Of a DNA stretch of 20,400 nucleotides, positions 15,035-20,400 are shown in pieces. The first letter of the stretch is position 1. Every line of letters starts with the position of its first letter. The position numbers and the translations under genes were made by a program. The DNA comes from an uncultured Oscillibacter sp. (GTDB taxonomy: Bacteria > Bacillota > Clostridia > Oscillospirales > Oscillospiraceae), in contig NZ_CAJULS010000027.1 of assembly GCF_910587525.1 (NCBI RefSeq), positions 1 to 20,400 on the forward strand, in the 5' to 3' direction. The notes beneath the pieces were generated by a model, which was given only the letters and a program-made list of their open reading frames with translations, was not told the DNA's origin and made no database searches.

Positions 15035-15295
15035 ATGGACCACAACAGCGAGGGCACATTAAAACTGCTCCAGGACATCAAAGAGATGCTTCTGGGCGGG
15101 ATCTTTCTGCTCATCGGCGCACTTTTGACTATCGCCGGATTCATCGCAGAGCTGGCGATGGCAGACGCGTTTTTTATCTTCTTTTTGATCGTCGGTCTCC
15201 TGCTCCTCTTCTGCGGCGGACTCCATCTCTGGCATGGCTGGACGGCCCACGAGGTCGTGGAACACCCAGAAGAGACTCCCAACACGCAACCATAA
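15035..15295 (+). CDS. Small membrane protein with two transmembrane segments
   Basis: An 86-residue protein, not recognised. After a short polar N-terminus (MDHNSEGTLKLLQDIKEM) there are two hydrophobic helices, about residues 19-41 (LLGGIFLLIGALLTIAGFIA) and 44-66 (DAFFIFFLIVGLLLLFCGGL), then a polar tail (HLWHGWTAHEVVEHPEETPN). Both ends are probably cytoplasmic. The start at 15035 is supported by GGAGGT at 15022-15027. The stop is 11 bases before pgeF, which has its own ribosome binding site GGAGG there, so the two are likely co-transcribed. No promoter is evident; the transcript may start within the repeat-like segment upstream. Confidence 0.8.
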   Translation: MDHNSEGTLKLLQDIKEMLLGGIFLLIGALLTIAGFIAELAMADAFFIFFLIVGLLLLFCGGLHLWHGWTAHEVVEHPEETPNTQP

Positions 15296-15306
15296 CGGAG
15301 GTATTT

Positions 15307-16104
15307 ATGGCCTTTGAAACCCATGAGCGGGACGGTCTGGTCTTTCTGACCTCCTCCCTGCTCCCCGTCCCCCACGCCTTCTCCACCCGCCTGGGCGGCG
15401 TCTCTCCCGCTCCCTGGGACAGCCTGAACCTCCGCCCCGGCATGGGGGACGGCGTGGAGGCCCTGCGGGAGAACTACCGCCGCTTTTGCGGCGCCGCCGG
15501 CGTGGACATGGACCGCCTGGTCCTCTCCCGACAGGTCCACGAGACCACTGTCCGCCCCTGCGCTGCCGCCGATGCCGGCAAGGGGCTGGACCGGGAGCGG
15601 GATTACTCTGCCGACGGCCTGATTACCGGTGAAAAAAAACTCCCTCTGGCGGTCTTCTCTGCCGACTGCGGCGTGATCCTGCTACACGACCCCGTTACCG
15701 GGGCGGTAGGCGGCGTTCACGCCGGGTGGCGCGGCTGCGCCGGGGGGATTTTGGAAAAGGCTGTCCGGTCCATGGGCCAAAACTATGGCACGAGGCCGGA
15801 GAACCTACTGGCCGCCATCGGCCCCTGCATCGGCCAGTGCTGCTTTGAGACCGACGGCGACGTACCGGAGGCCATGCGTAATGCCCTGGGCACGGAGGCA
15901 GAACCGTTTCTGGAAAAGCGGGGCCCCAAGCACCACGTGGATCTGGCGGGCCTGAACCGCCGGTGGCTCCTGCGCTCCGGGCTGCTGCCGGAACATATCG
16001 ACGTCTGCGGCCTGTGCACCGCCTGCCGCCCGGACCTCTTCTGGTCCCACCGAAAAATGGGAGACGCACGGGGCGTCCACGCGGCGCTCATCTCCGCCCG
16101 CTGA
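15307..16104 (+). CDS. pgeF: Peptidoglycan editing factor PgeF (YfiH/YlmD, laccase-like)
   Basis: A 265-residue cytoplasmic enzyme of the YfiH/DUF152 family. In E. coli PgeF removes L-Ser wrongly built into the muropeptide precursor; related proteins have also been described as purine nucleoside phosphorylases or multicopper oxidase-like. The metal-binding triad is visible: H78 (SRQVHET), C121 (FSADCGVILL) and H138 (GGVHAGWRGCAGG). Other family signatures are HAFSTRLGGVS near the N-terminus, IGPCIGQCCFE at about 171-181, and CGLCTACRPDLFWSHR near the C-terminus. The length is usual. The start at 15307 has GGAGG at 15297-15301. It lies between the small membrane protein and a solute-binding lipoprotein, not next to the ftsZ/ylm genes where Bacillus ylmD is found. 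Confidence 0.95.
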   Translation: MAFETHERDGLVFLTSSLLPVPHAFSTRLGGVSPAPWDSLNLRPGMGDGVEALRENYRRFCGAAGVDMDRLVLSRQVHETTVRPCAAADAGKGLDRERDYSADGLITGEKKLPLAVFSADCGVILLHDPVTGAVGGVHAGWRGCAGGILEKAVRSMGQNYGTRPENLLAAIGPCIGQCCFETDGDVPEAMRNALGTEAEPFLEKRGPKHHVDLAGLNRRWLLRSGLLPEHIDVCGLCTACRPDLFWSHRKMGDARGVHAALISAR

Positions 16105-16158
16105 GAGGTTCCCGCCGTGTATCTCCCAACTCCCCATTCCAACGACAACGGTGACACG

Positions 16159-17679
16159 ATGAAAAAGCACTTGTTAAAACTGTTCTGCCTCCTCCTGCCG
16201 GTACTGTTTTTGACAGGCTGCTGGCAAGAGGAACTACCGGAGAACACCGGCCTGATCTCTCCCGGCGAAGAACTGCCTCAAGAGCCGGAACCAGAACTGC
16301 TGCTGCCGGAGTTCTTCTCCCTGCCCTACGCGCCGGATCAATCCCTGGACCCCATCGACTGCCCTGACGGACCGCAGCAAACGGTGGCTTCCCTGATCTG
16401 CGAGGGGCTCTTCCGCCTGACCCCCGATCTGGAGGCGGAAAGTCTCCTGTGCCAGAGCTATAGCTACGATTCAGAGCGGTACGCCTACACCTTCACCCTC
16501 CGTCCCGGGGTTCTCTTCTCCGATGGCTCCCCCCTCACCGCCCGGGATGTGCGGACCGCCCTGGAGCGGGCCAGGCGGTCGGAGCGTTACCAGGCACGGC
16601 TGGCCCAGGTCTCCTCCATCTCCGCCGGGGACGGCACGGTTACCATCACCCTCAGCCGCCCTAACACCGGCTTTCCCGCCCTGCTGGACATCCCCATCTC
16701 CAAGGAGAGCGGCGGCGTTCCTCTGGGCACCGGCCCCTATTTTCTCACTCAGGACGAGGGCGGAGCCTTTCTGGCCGCCAATTCCACCTGGTGGCAGGGT
16801 CACAGCCAGCCGGTGGAACGCATCGGCCTGACGGAGGCCTCCGGCCAGGACGCCGTGCTCTACCGCTTCTCCTCCCATGAGGTACAGCTGATCACCGCCG
16901 ACCTCACCGGCACAGATCCGGCTGCCCTTACCGGCAGTGTCAGCCAGTGGGAGGCGGACACCACCATCCTGCAGTACGTGGGCCTGAACACCGCCGCCGC
17001 ACCGTTGGATAATGCCGCCCTCCGGCGGGCTCTGGGAGAGAGCCTTAACCGGAAGCACATCGTCAGCGGCTTCCTTTCCGGCCACGGCAGAGCTGCCCAG
17101 TTCCCCGTCTCCCCGCTCTCCTCCCTCTACCCAGAGGAGCTGGAGGTCCGCTTCTCCGCCGACGCCCCCGTCCAGGCCATAAGCCGGAGCGGCTATGTCC
17201 CGGAGCGCACTCTCACCCTGTTAGTAAACAGTGAGAACAGCTTCAAAACCGCCGTGGCGGACTATCTGGCAGAGTCCCTTACCGCCGCCGGCGTACCGGT
17301 AGAGACCCGAATTCTGCCCTGGGAGGAGTATACCGCCGCCCTGGAGGCGGGAGATTTTGACCTCTACTACGGCGAGGTACGCCTCACCGCCGACTGGAAC
17401 CTCTCTTTCCTGCTCTCCACCGGCGGGGCGCTGAACTACGGCGGCTGGACGGATGCTGAGGCAGACAGTCTGCTGGCCGCTTACAGCGCCGCGGAAAACC
17501 GGACCACCGCCATGGAGGCGCTGTGCGCCTATCTCCAGCAGCAGTCCCCCATCCTGCCGGTGTGCTTCAAATCCACCTCCGTCCTCGCTCAAACCGGCGT
17601 TCTGGAAGATCTGATCCCTACGGCGGCGCAGCCCTTCTATAACCTGGCCGGCTGTACCGTCCACCTGCGGGAGAAGTAA
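16159..17679 (+). CDS. Family 5 extracellular solute-binding lipoprotein (ABC peptide/nickel type)
   Basis: A 506-residue substrate-binding protein of the SBP_bac_5 family (DppA/OppA-like). MKKHLLKLFCLLLPVLFLTGC is the signal peptide with lipobox LTGC, lipidated at Cys21, followed by an acidic linker (PGEELPQEPEPELLLPEFF). Typical blocks are LICEGLFRLTPDLEAE, YTFTLRPGVLFSDGSPLTARDV (about 110-131), the VGLNTAAAPLDNAALRRALGESLNR strand-helix (about 276-300), and FDLYYGEVRLTADWN. The ATG at 16159 is preferred since it gives a clean signal peptide; its ribosome binding site is weak, and an in-frame GTG at 16117 is the alternative. It follows pgeF by 54 bases. No permease or ATPase genes are adjacent, so it is an orphan binding protein here; peptide substrate is only the family default. 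Confidence 0.9.
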   Translation: MKKHLLKLFCLLLPVLFLTGCWQEELPENTGLISPGEELPQEPEPELLLPEFFSLPYAPDQSLDPIDCPDGPQQTVASLICEGLFRLTPDLEAESLLCQSYSYDSERYAYTFTLRPGVLFSDGSPLTARDVRTALERARRSERYQARLAQVSSISAGDGTVTITLSRPNTGFPALLDIPISKESGGVPLGTGPYFLTQDEGGAFLAANSTWWQGHSQPVERIGLTEASGQDAVLYRFSSHEVQLITADLTGTDPAALTGSVSQWEADTTILQYVGLNTAAAPLDNAALRRALGESLNRKHIVSGFLSGHGRAAQFPVSPLSSLYPEELEVRFSADAPVQAISRSGYVPERTLTLLVNSENSFKTAVADYLAESLTAAGVPVETRILPWEEYTAALEAGDFDLYYGEVRLTADWNLSFLLSTGGALNYGGWTDAEADSLLAAYSAAENRTTAMEALCAYLQQQSPILPVCFKSTSVLAQTGVLEDLIPTAAQPFYNLAGCTVHLREK

Positions 17680-17684
17680 AAGCG

Positions 17685-17718
17685 AAACAGCGGACATCCT
17701 TGTGGATGCCCGCTGTTT
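17685..17718. terminator. Shared terminator between two convergent genes
   Basis: AAACAGCGG-CATCC (17685-17699, one mismatched base) pairs with GGATG-CCGCTGTTT (17704-17718) over a TTGT loop; T5 follows on the plus strand and A-rich sequence precedes it. It lies between the solute-binding protein stop (17679) and the stop of the minus-strand gene (17720), so it probably serves both. Confidence 0.85.
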
Positions 17719-17719
17719 T

Positions 17720-18439
17720 TCATCGTTTCGCCTTTCCAGTGATCTCCTCCACCGTGATCTTCCAGACCCCAGTCCGGCTCAGGCTCTTGGCGACGGCTCC
17801 GGGGAAGTTCTCCATGTTGTCCGGCGTATGCCGCTGACACAGCATCTGCAGGGCATGGATCTTCTCATCGTCCTGCGTCACCTCTTCCGCTCTTCCAAAG
17901 ACCACCGCTGACTCAAACAGTGTAGTGAACTTCCCCGGCGGCACCCGGGTATCCCCCACACAGCAGAGACAGACCCTGGAAAAACGCCGCAGGCACTCCA
18001 CCTTCCGCCCCTCCAGAGCACTGTGAAAGTAGATTGCCCGCCCACCCCGGGCGATGGTCACCGGCAGCCCGTAGGGACTGCCGTCCTCCGCTGTCATAGC
18101 CAGGAAGGCGTACTCGCACTTGTCCACCACCTCCCAGGCAAACTCCTCCGGCATCTGCCGCTCCTTTCGCCGCATCTCTGTCATAATCACGCGCTCCTCT
18201 TTTTTGATCATAGCCAGCTTCTGCTGTTTTGTTAACCGTTTAATAGCGGCCTCCCGCCGCAGCGCGGCGGACCGGTCCGGCGCCGCCTCCTGATAGGCCA
18301 GTGTCACCGGCAGGCGGCTGCGGGTATATTTGGCCCCTTTGCCTCTCTGGTGGGCCTCCAGCCGCCGGGAAAGATCGTTGGTGCAGCCGGTATACAGCGA
18401 ACCGTCTCCACAGCGGAGTATATAGACAAGCCAGGACAT
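17720..18439 (-). CDS. Fusion of a GIY-YIG nuclease domain with a NimA-like flavin-binding (PNPOx) domain
   Basis: A 239-residue protein with two domains that normally occur separately. Residues 1-80 are a GIY-YIG domain of the YhbQ/UPF0213 type: VYILRCGDGSLYTGCT, then RRLEAHQRGKGAKYTRSR (conserved Arg) and EAAIKRL (catalytic Glu63). Residues 89-239 are a pyridoxamine-phosphate-oxidase-like domain of the 5-nitroimidazole-reductase (NimA) type: MRRKERQMPEEFAWEVV, CEYAFLAMTAEDGSPYGLPV, IYFHSALEGRKVECLRR, and KFTTLFESAVVFGRAEEV. Such domains bind FMN or related cofactors. The start at 18439 has GGAGAGG upstream and a promoter at 18484-18512. Within the linker an AGAGGAG precedes ATG at 18184 (Met86), so the Nim-like part could also be made alone. 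The DNA is in one frame throughout; a single-base sequencing error could produce such a fusion. Confidence 0.85.
   Translation of the reverse strand: MSWLVYILRCGDGSLYTGCTNDLSRRLEAHQRGKGAKYTRSRLPVTLAYQEAAPDRSAALRREAAIKRLTKQQKLAMIKKEERVIMTEMRRKERQMPEEFAWEVVDKCEYAFLAMTAEDGSPYGLPVTIARGGRAIYFHSALEGRKVECLRRFSRVCLCCVGDTRVPPGKFTTLFESAVVFGRAEEVTQDDEKIHALQMLCQRHTPDNMENFPGAVAKSLSRTGVWKITVEEITGKAKR
18182..18200 (-). promoter_or_regulatory. Internal ribosome binding site and start for the NimA-like domain
   Basis: On the minus strand AGAGGAGCGC (18200-18191) lies about seven bases before ATG at 18184-18182 (Met86); a second ATG follows at 18175 (Met89), which begins MRRKERQ, the usual first residues of stand-alone NimA-like proteins. 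Confidence 0.45.
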
Positions 18440-18483
18440 TTCCCTCTCCTCTCCCGCAGGACACCCGTCCCAATTTTTTCTCC

Positions 18484-18512
18484 ACTATATCAGACATCTT
18501 CCCTGCTGTAAA
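18484..18512 (-). promoter_or_regulatory. Promoter of the GIY-YIG/Nim gene
   Basis: On the minus strand TTTACA (18512-18507), a 17-base spacer and TATAGT (18489-18484), with TGA immediately before the -10. An imperfect palindrome, GTCCGCATGTGGAC (18513-18526), abuts the -35 and could be an operator. Confidence 0.7.
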
Positions 18513-18585
18513 GTCCGCATGTGGACCGTCCCTTTTAAGAAAAGTGTTGCCGCGGTATAACTTCGGCAGTTTCTACAAAACCGGG

Positions 18586-18614
18586 TTGATATGGTAATGA
18601 TTGCGTGATACAAT
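18586..18614 (+). promoter_or_regulatory. Promoter of the AT-rich small membrane-protein gene
   Basis: TTGATA (18586-18591), a 17-base spacer and TACAAT (18609-18614), with TGA before the -10 (extended -10). The start would fall near 18621, leaving a leader of about 33 bases with ribosome binding site GAGGGGGTG. Confidence 0.7.
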
Positions 18615-18653
18615 CAATTCGGTAAATTGAGTTTTGAGGGGGTGCGTTTTTTT

Positions 18654-18911
18654 ATGAAACGATTGTCTTTCAAATCACAATGTTATGTGTCTTTGGCCGT
18701 TATAATATGCTTTTTTGTGTTCGGAGAAATCCTCAAAATGGGTATACTTCATAATATCGGGTATATTATCTTTGGATTGATCTTCTTAATAAATCCTGTA
18801 TGGCCTAAATCCGCAGATTGGCGAAGTCATGATGAATTGAAGAAGGGTATCCGCATTGGTAGTTTGCTGGTAATAATCGTATTTGGATTTTTAACCCGTT
18901 ATGGCGTGTAA
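18654..18911 (+). CDS. Small membrane protein with three transmembrane segments, AT-rich
   Basis: An 85-residue protein, not recognised. Three hydrophobic segments are seen: about residues 10-28 (CYVSLAVIICFFVFGEIL), 34-54 (HNIGYIIFGLIFLINPVW) and 71-84 (IGSLLVIIVFGFLTR). A polar loop (PKSADWRSHDELKKGI) separates the second and third. The ATG at 18654 follows GAGGGGGTG (18636-18644); a TTG at 18627 in the same frame overlaps that site and is rejected. Base composition and codon use (many A/T-ending codons) differ sharply from the GC-rich genes to the left, which, with the integrase next door, suggests recent acquisition. Nothing indicates its role. Confidence 0.75.
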   Translation: MKRLSFKSQCYVSLAVIICFFVFGEILKMGILHNIGYIIFGLIFLINPVWPKSADWRSHDELKKGIRIGSLLVIIVFGFLTRYGV

Positions 18912-18992
18912 CTTCCAGTTTATCTGTCAAATCCTCTTAAAACTCTGATATATCAAGGCTTCCAGCTGATTGAATGTTCAAACCTTATGTAA

Positions 18993-19038
18993 TTTCCCTT
19001 GTTTTTGCCCTTGCAGGCCGAAACAAGGGAAACTTTTT
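18993..19038. terminator. Long inverted repeat after the integrase; terminator and possible attachment region
   Basis: TTTCCCTTGTTT (18993-19004) and AAACAAGGGAAA (19021-19032) are perfect 12-base arms around a 16-base loop; five Ts follow on the plus strand (19034-19038). It would terminate plus-strand transcripts such as the 18654 gene. It sits directly past the integrase stop (19037-19039), but on that strand no good U tract follows. Since integrases of this class usually lie next to one end of their element, the 18912-19036 segment may contain the attachment site; no duplicate core can be seen inside the window. Confidence 0.55.
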
Positions 19039-20335
19039 ACTCCCCGCAGACTACCTTATCCAGCAGTCGGGCGGAGGTACGCTTGGCCTCCCTCGTGGCG
19101 TGGGCGTAAATGTTCATCGTGGTACTGACGTCGGCGTGTCCCAGCAGCTCCTGCACGTCCTTGGGAGCCGCCCCGTTGGACAGGAGGTTGCTGGTGAACG
19201 TGTGCCTAAGCATATGGAAATGAAAATCCTCCAGCCCCGGCACTTTCTTCTTCGCCTGACGGCACATGATACCCACCGTCCCCGGCGTTTCAATGGCCCC
19301 GTCAGGACGGAGACAGACAAAGGACAGCTCCCTATACCCCTCCGGCACGCCTGCCGTCCTGGGCAGGGTGTAGACCTCATAATAGGCCCGGTCTTTCTCC
19401 CTGACCTCGGTGCAGTAGTTCAGGCTGTAAAGCTCCCCATAGCGCAGGCGGTTCCCAATCTGCTCCTTTTTGGCCCTCCGCAGGATCGCCGCCAGCGTGT
19501 CGCAGAAGTCCACAGTACGGACTTTCTTCCGCTTGGTGGCCCCGATCTCCGTCTTGTGCCTCGCCCCGTTGTAACGGATGCTCCGCCGCACCGTGAGGTA
19601 CTGCTCGTCCAGGTTGACGTCCTGCCAGGTGAGGGCGCAAACCTCCCCGATACGAAGCCCGGTGTAGTAGGCAATCTGAATGGGCAGCAGGGCCGGGTTG
19701 TCTTTCCTTTTCAGAAAGTCCTCCAGCGCCCGGAACTGTTCATGGGTGAGGGTGGGCACCGCCGGGGCGTCCCCGTCCTCCTGGGAGAACAGCTCGTATT
19801 CCTCTTTCTTCCCCCGCCAGACCACATACTGCATGGGGTTGAAGCTGATGAGCCGCTTGGGGAACACCGCAAAGCGGAACGCCCCTTGCAGGACTGCCGA
19901 ATACTGCCGTAAGTACCCTTTGCTGAGCGCCTTTGCCGCTGTCCCGTCCGGGTTTGTCCCGCCGAAGCTGAGCAGGTCGATGTAGGCTTGCAGATGGTCG
20001 GGGGTGACGCTTTTCAGCTTGCGATTTCCGATGGGGTGCTGCTTGATACGGTTGACCGTCCCCTGATAGGCCATCACGGTGCCGTTGCTGAGATTTCCGG
20101 GCTTCAGTTCTTCTTCCACCCACATATCCAATAGCTGCCCCACGGTGGTGTTCTCGGACTTTGCCACGAATTTTTTCGCCTCGTAGTCCTCCATCGCCTT
20201 GCGGAGCAGGGCCTCCGTTTCAGATTTGCTCTCTGTCCCGGCGAACTCCCGCTGTACCTGCCGCCCGCTCTCGTCCTCCACATAGAAGCGGTAGTACCAC
20301 TTTTTGCCCTTTTTACGTACAGAACCTTTTGCCAT
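19037..20335 (-). CDS. Tyrosine site-specific recombinase (Tn916/ICE-type integrase)
   Basis: A 432-residue integrase that would insert and excise a mobile element. Numbered from Met at 20335: an N-terminal arm-binding AP2-like domain (about 1-55, MAKGSVRKKGKKWYYRFYVE), a core-binding SAM-like domain (about 60-165), and the catalytic domain with R228 (YYTGLRIGEVCAL), a Lys near 268 (IGATKRKKVRTVDF), H374-x-x-R377 (HMLRHTF), H400 (LLGHADVSTTMN) and the nucleophile Y410 (NIYAHAT). All catalytic residues are present, so it is probably active. The start is set by AAGGAG at about 20346-20351; a TTG at 20365 in the same frame would give ten more residues but has no such site. The rest of the element, including any excisionase, should lie to the right of the window. 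Confidence 0.95.
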   Translation of the reverse strand: MAKGSVRKKGKKWYYRFYVEDESGRQVQREFAGTESKSETEALLRKAMEDYEAKKFVAKSENTTVGQLLDMWVEEELKPGNLSNGTVMAYQGTVNRIKQHPIGNRKLKSVTPDHLQAYIDLLSFGGTNPDGTAAKALSKGYLRQYSAVLQGAFRFAVFPKRLISFNPMQYVVWRGKKEEYELFSQEDGDAPAVPTLTHEQFRALEDFLKRKDNPALLPIQIAYYTGLRIGEVCALTWQDVNLDEQYLTVRRSIRYNGARHKTEIGATKRKKVRTVDFCDTLAAILRRAKKEQIGNRLRYGELYSLNYCTEVREKDRAYYEVYTLPRTAGVPEGYRELSFVCLRPDGAIETPGTVGIMCRQAKKKVPGLEDFHFHMLRHTFTSNLLSNGAAPKDVQELLGHADVSTTMNIYAHATREAKRTSARLLDKVVCGE

Positions 20336-20400
20336 AGATGAAATGCTCCTTTCTATCCGTGGCAATCGGGCCTGTGACGTATGATGTGCGTTCCATCATT

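Noticed and set aside
20336..20400. Possible end of an upstream minus-strand gene (excisionase) before the integrase
   Set aside because: More than one frame is open in the last 65 bases and none shows a recognisable excisionase end.
1..20400. CRISPR arrays, tRNA or rRNA genes, transposase genes
   Set aside because: No regularly spaced repeats, cloverleaf or rRNA-like sequence, or DDE transposase was found on either strand.

Overview
The window looks like chromosomal DNA of a GC-rich, anaerobic Gram-positive gut-type Clostridium relative (Oscillospiraceae-like, for example the Flavonifractor/Lawsonibacter/Oscillibacter neighbourhood). This is inferred from strong AGGAGG ribosome binding sites, SigA-type promoters that often carry an extended -10, several lipoproteins, a Firmicute-style RpoB with an acidic tail, RlmCD-type methyltransferase, PgeF, and two proteins related to 2-hydroxyacyl-CoA dehydratase activases. 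The genus cannot be fixed by eye.

Layout. 1-4332 (minus strand): the 5' end of rpoC, all of rpoB, and a compact leader. In that leader a good rpoB promoter faces an equally good plus-strand promoter, which is followed about 110 bases later by an intrinsic terminator (candidate small RNA). 4342-4527 (minus): a single-span small membrane protein. 4686-7021 (plus): an unrecognised lipoprotein and a beta-CASP metallo-beta-lactamase-fold nuclease, ending in a hairpin. 7299-11708 (plus): a probable four-gene operon of a TrmA-family 23S rRNA methyltransferase, two tandem paralogous activase-related (DUF2229-like) cysteine-rich proteins, and an Ig-like lipoprotein, closed by a strong terminator. 11741-14607: secA with its own promoter and a leader that contains a 22-codon upstream ORF. 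14608-15034: no gene; a hairpin-rich segment that looks like an interspersed repeat. 15035-17718: a two-span membrane protein, pgeF and a family-5 solute-binding lipoprotein, probably one operon. 17720-18512 (minus): an unusual GIY-YIG + NimA/PNPOx-like fusion protein. From about 18530 the base composition turns AT-rich: a small three-span membrane protein, an inverted-repeat structure, and a complete Tn916-type tyrosine integrase on the minus strand, which marks the edge of an integrative element that continues past the right end.

How the parts fit. The left two thirds are core housekeeping (transcription, RNA processing, rRNA methylation, protein export, cell-wall quality control) mixed with accessory lipoproteins. 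The most unusual contents are the duplicated activase-related pair, the GIY-YIG/Nim fusion with a visible internal start, and the convergent transcription units in the rpoB leader. Nothing here forms a recognised defence or biosynthetic cluster.
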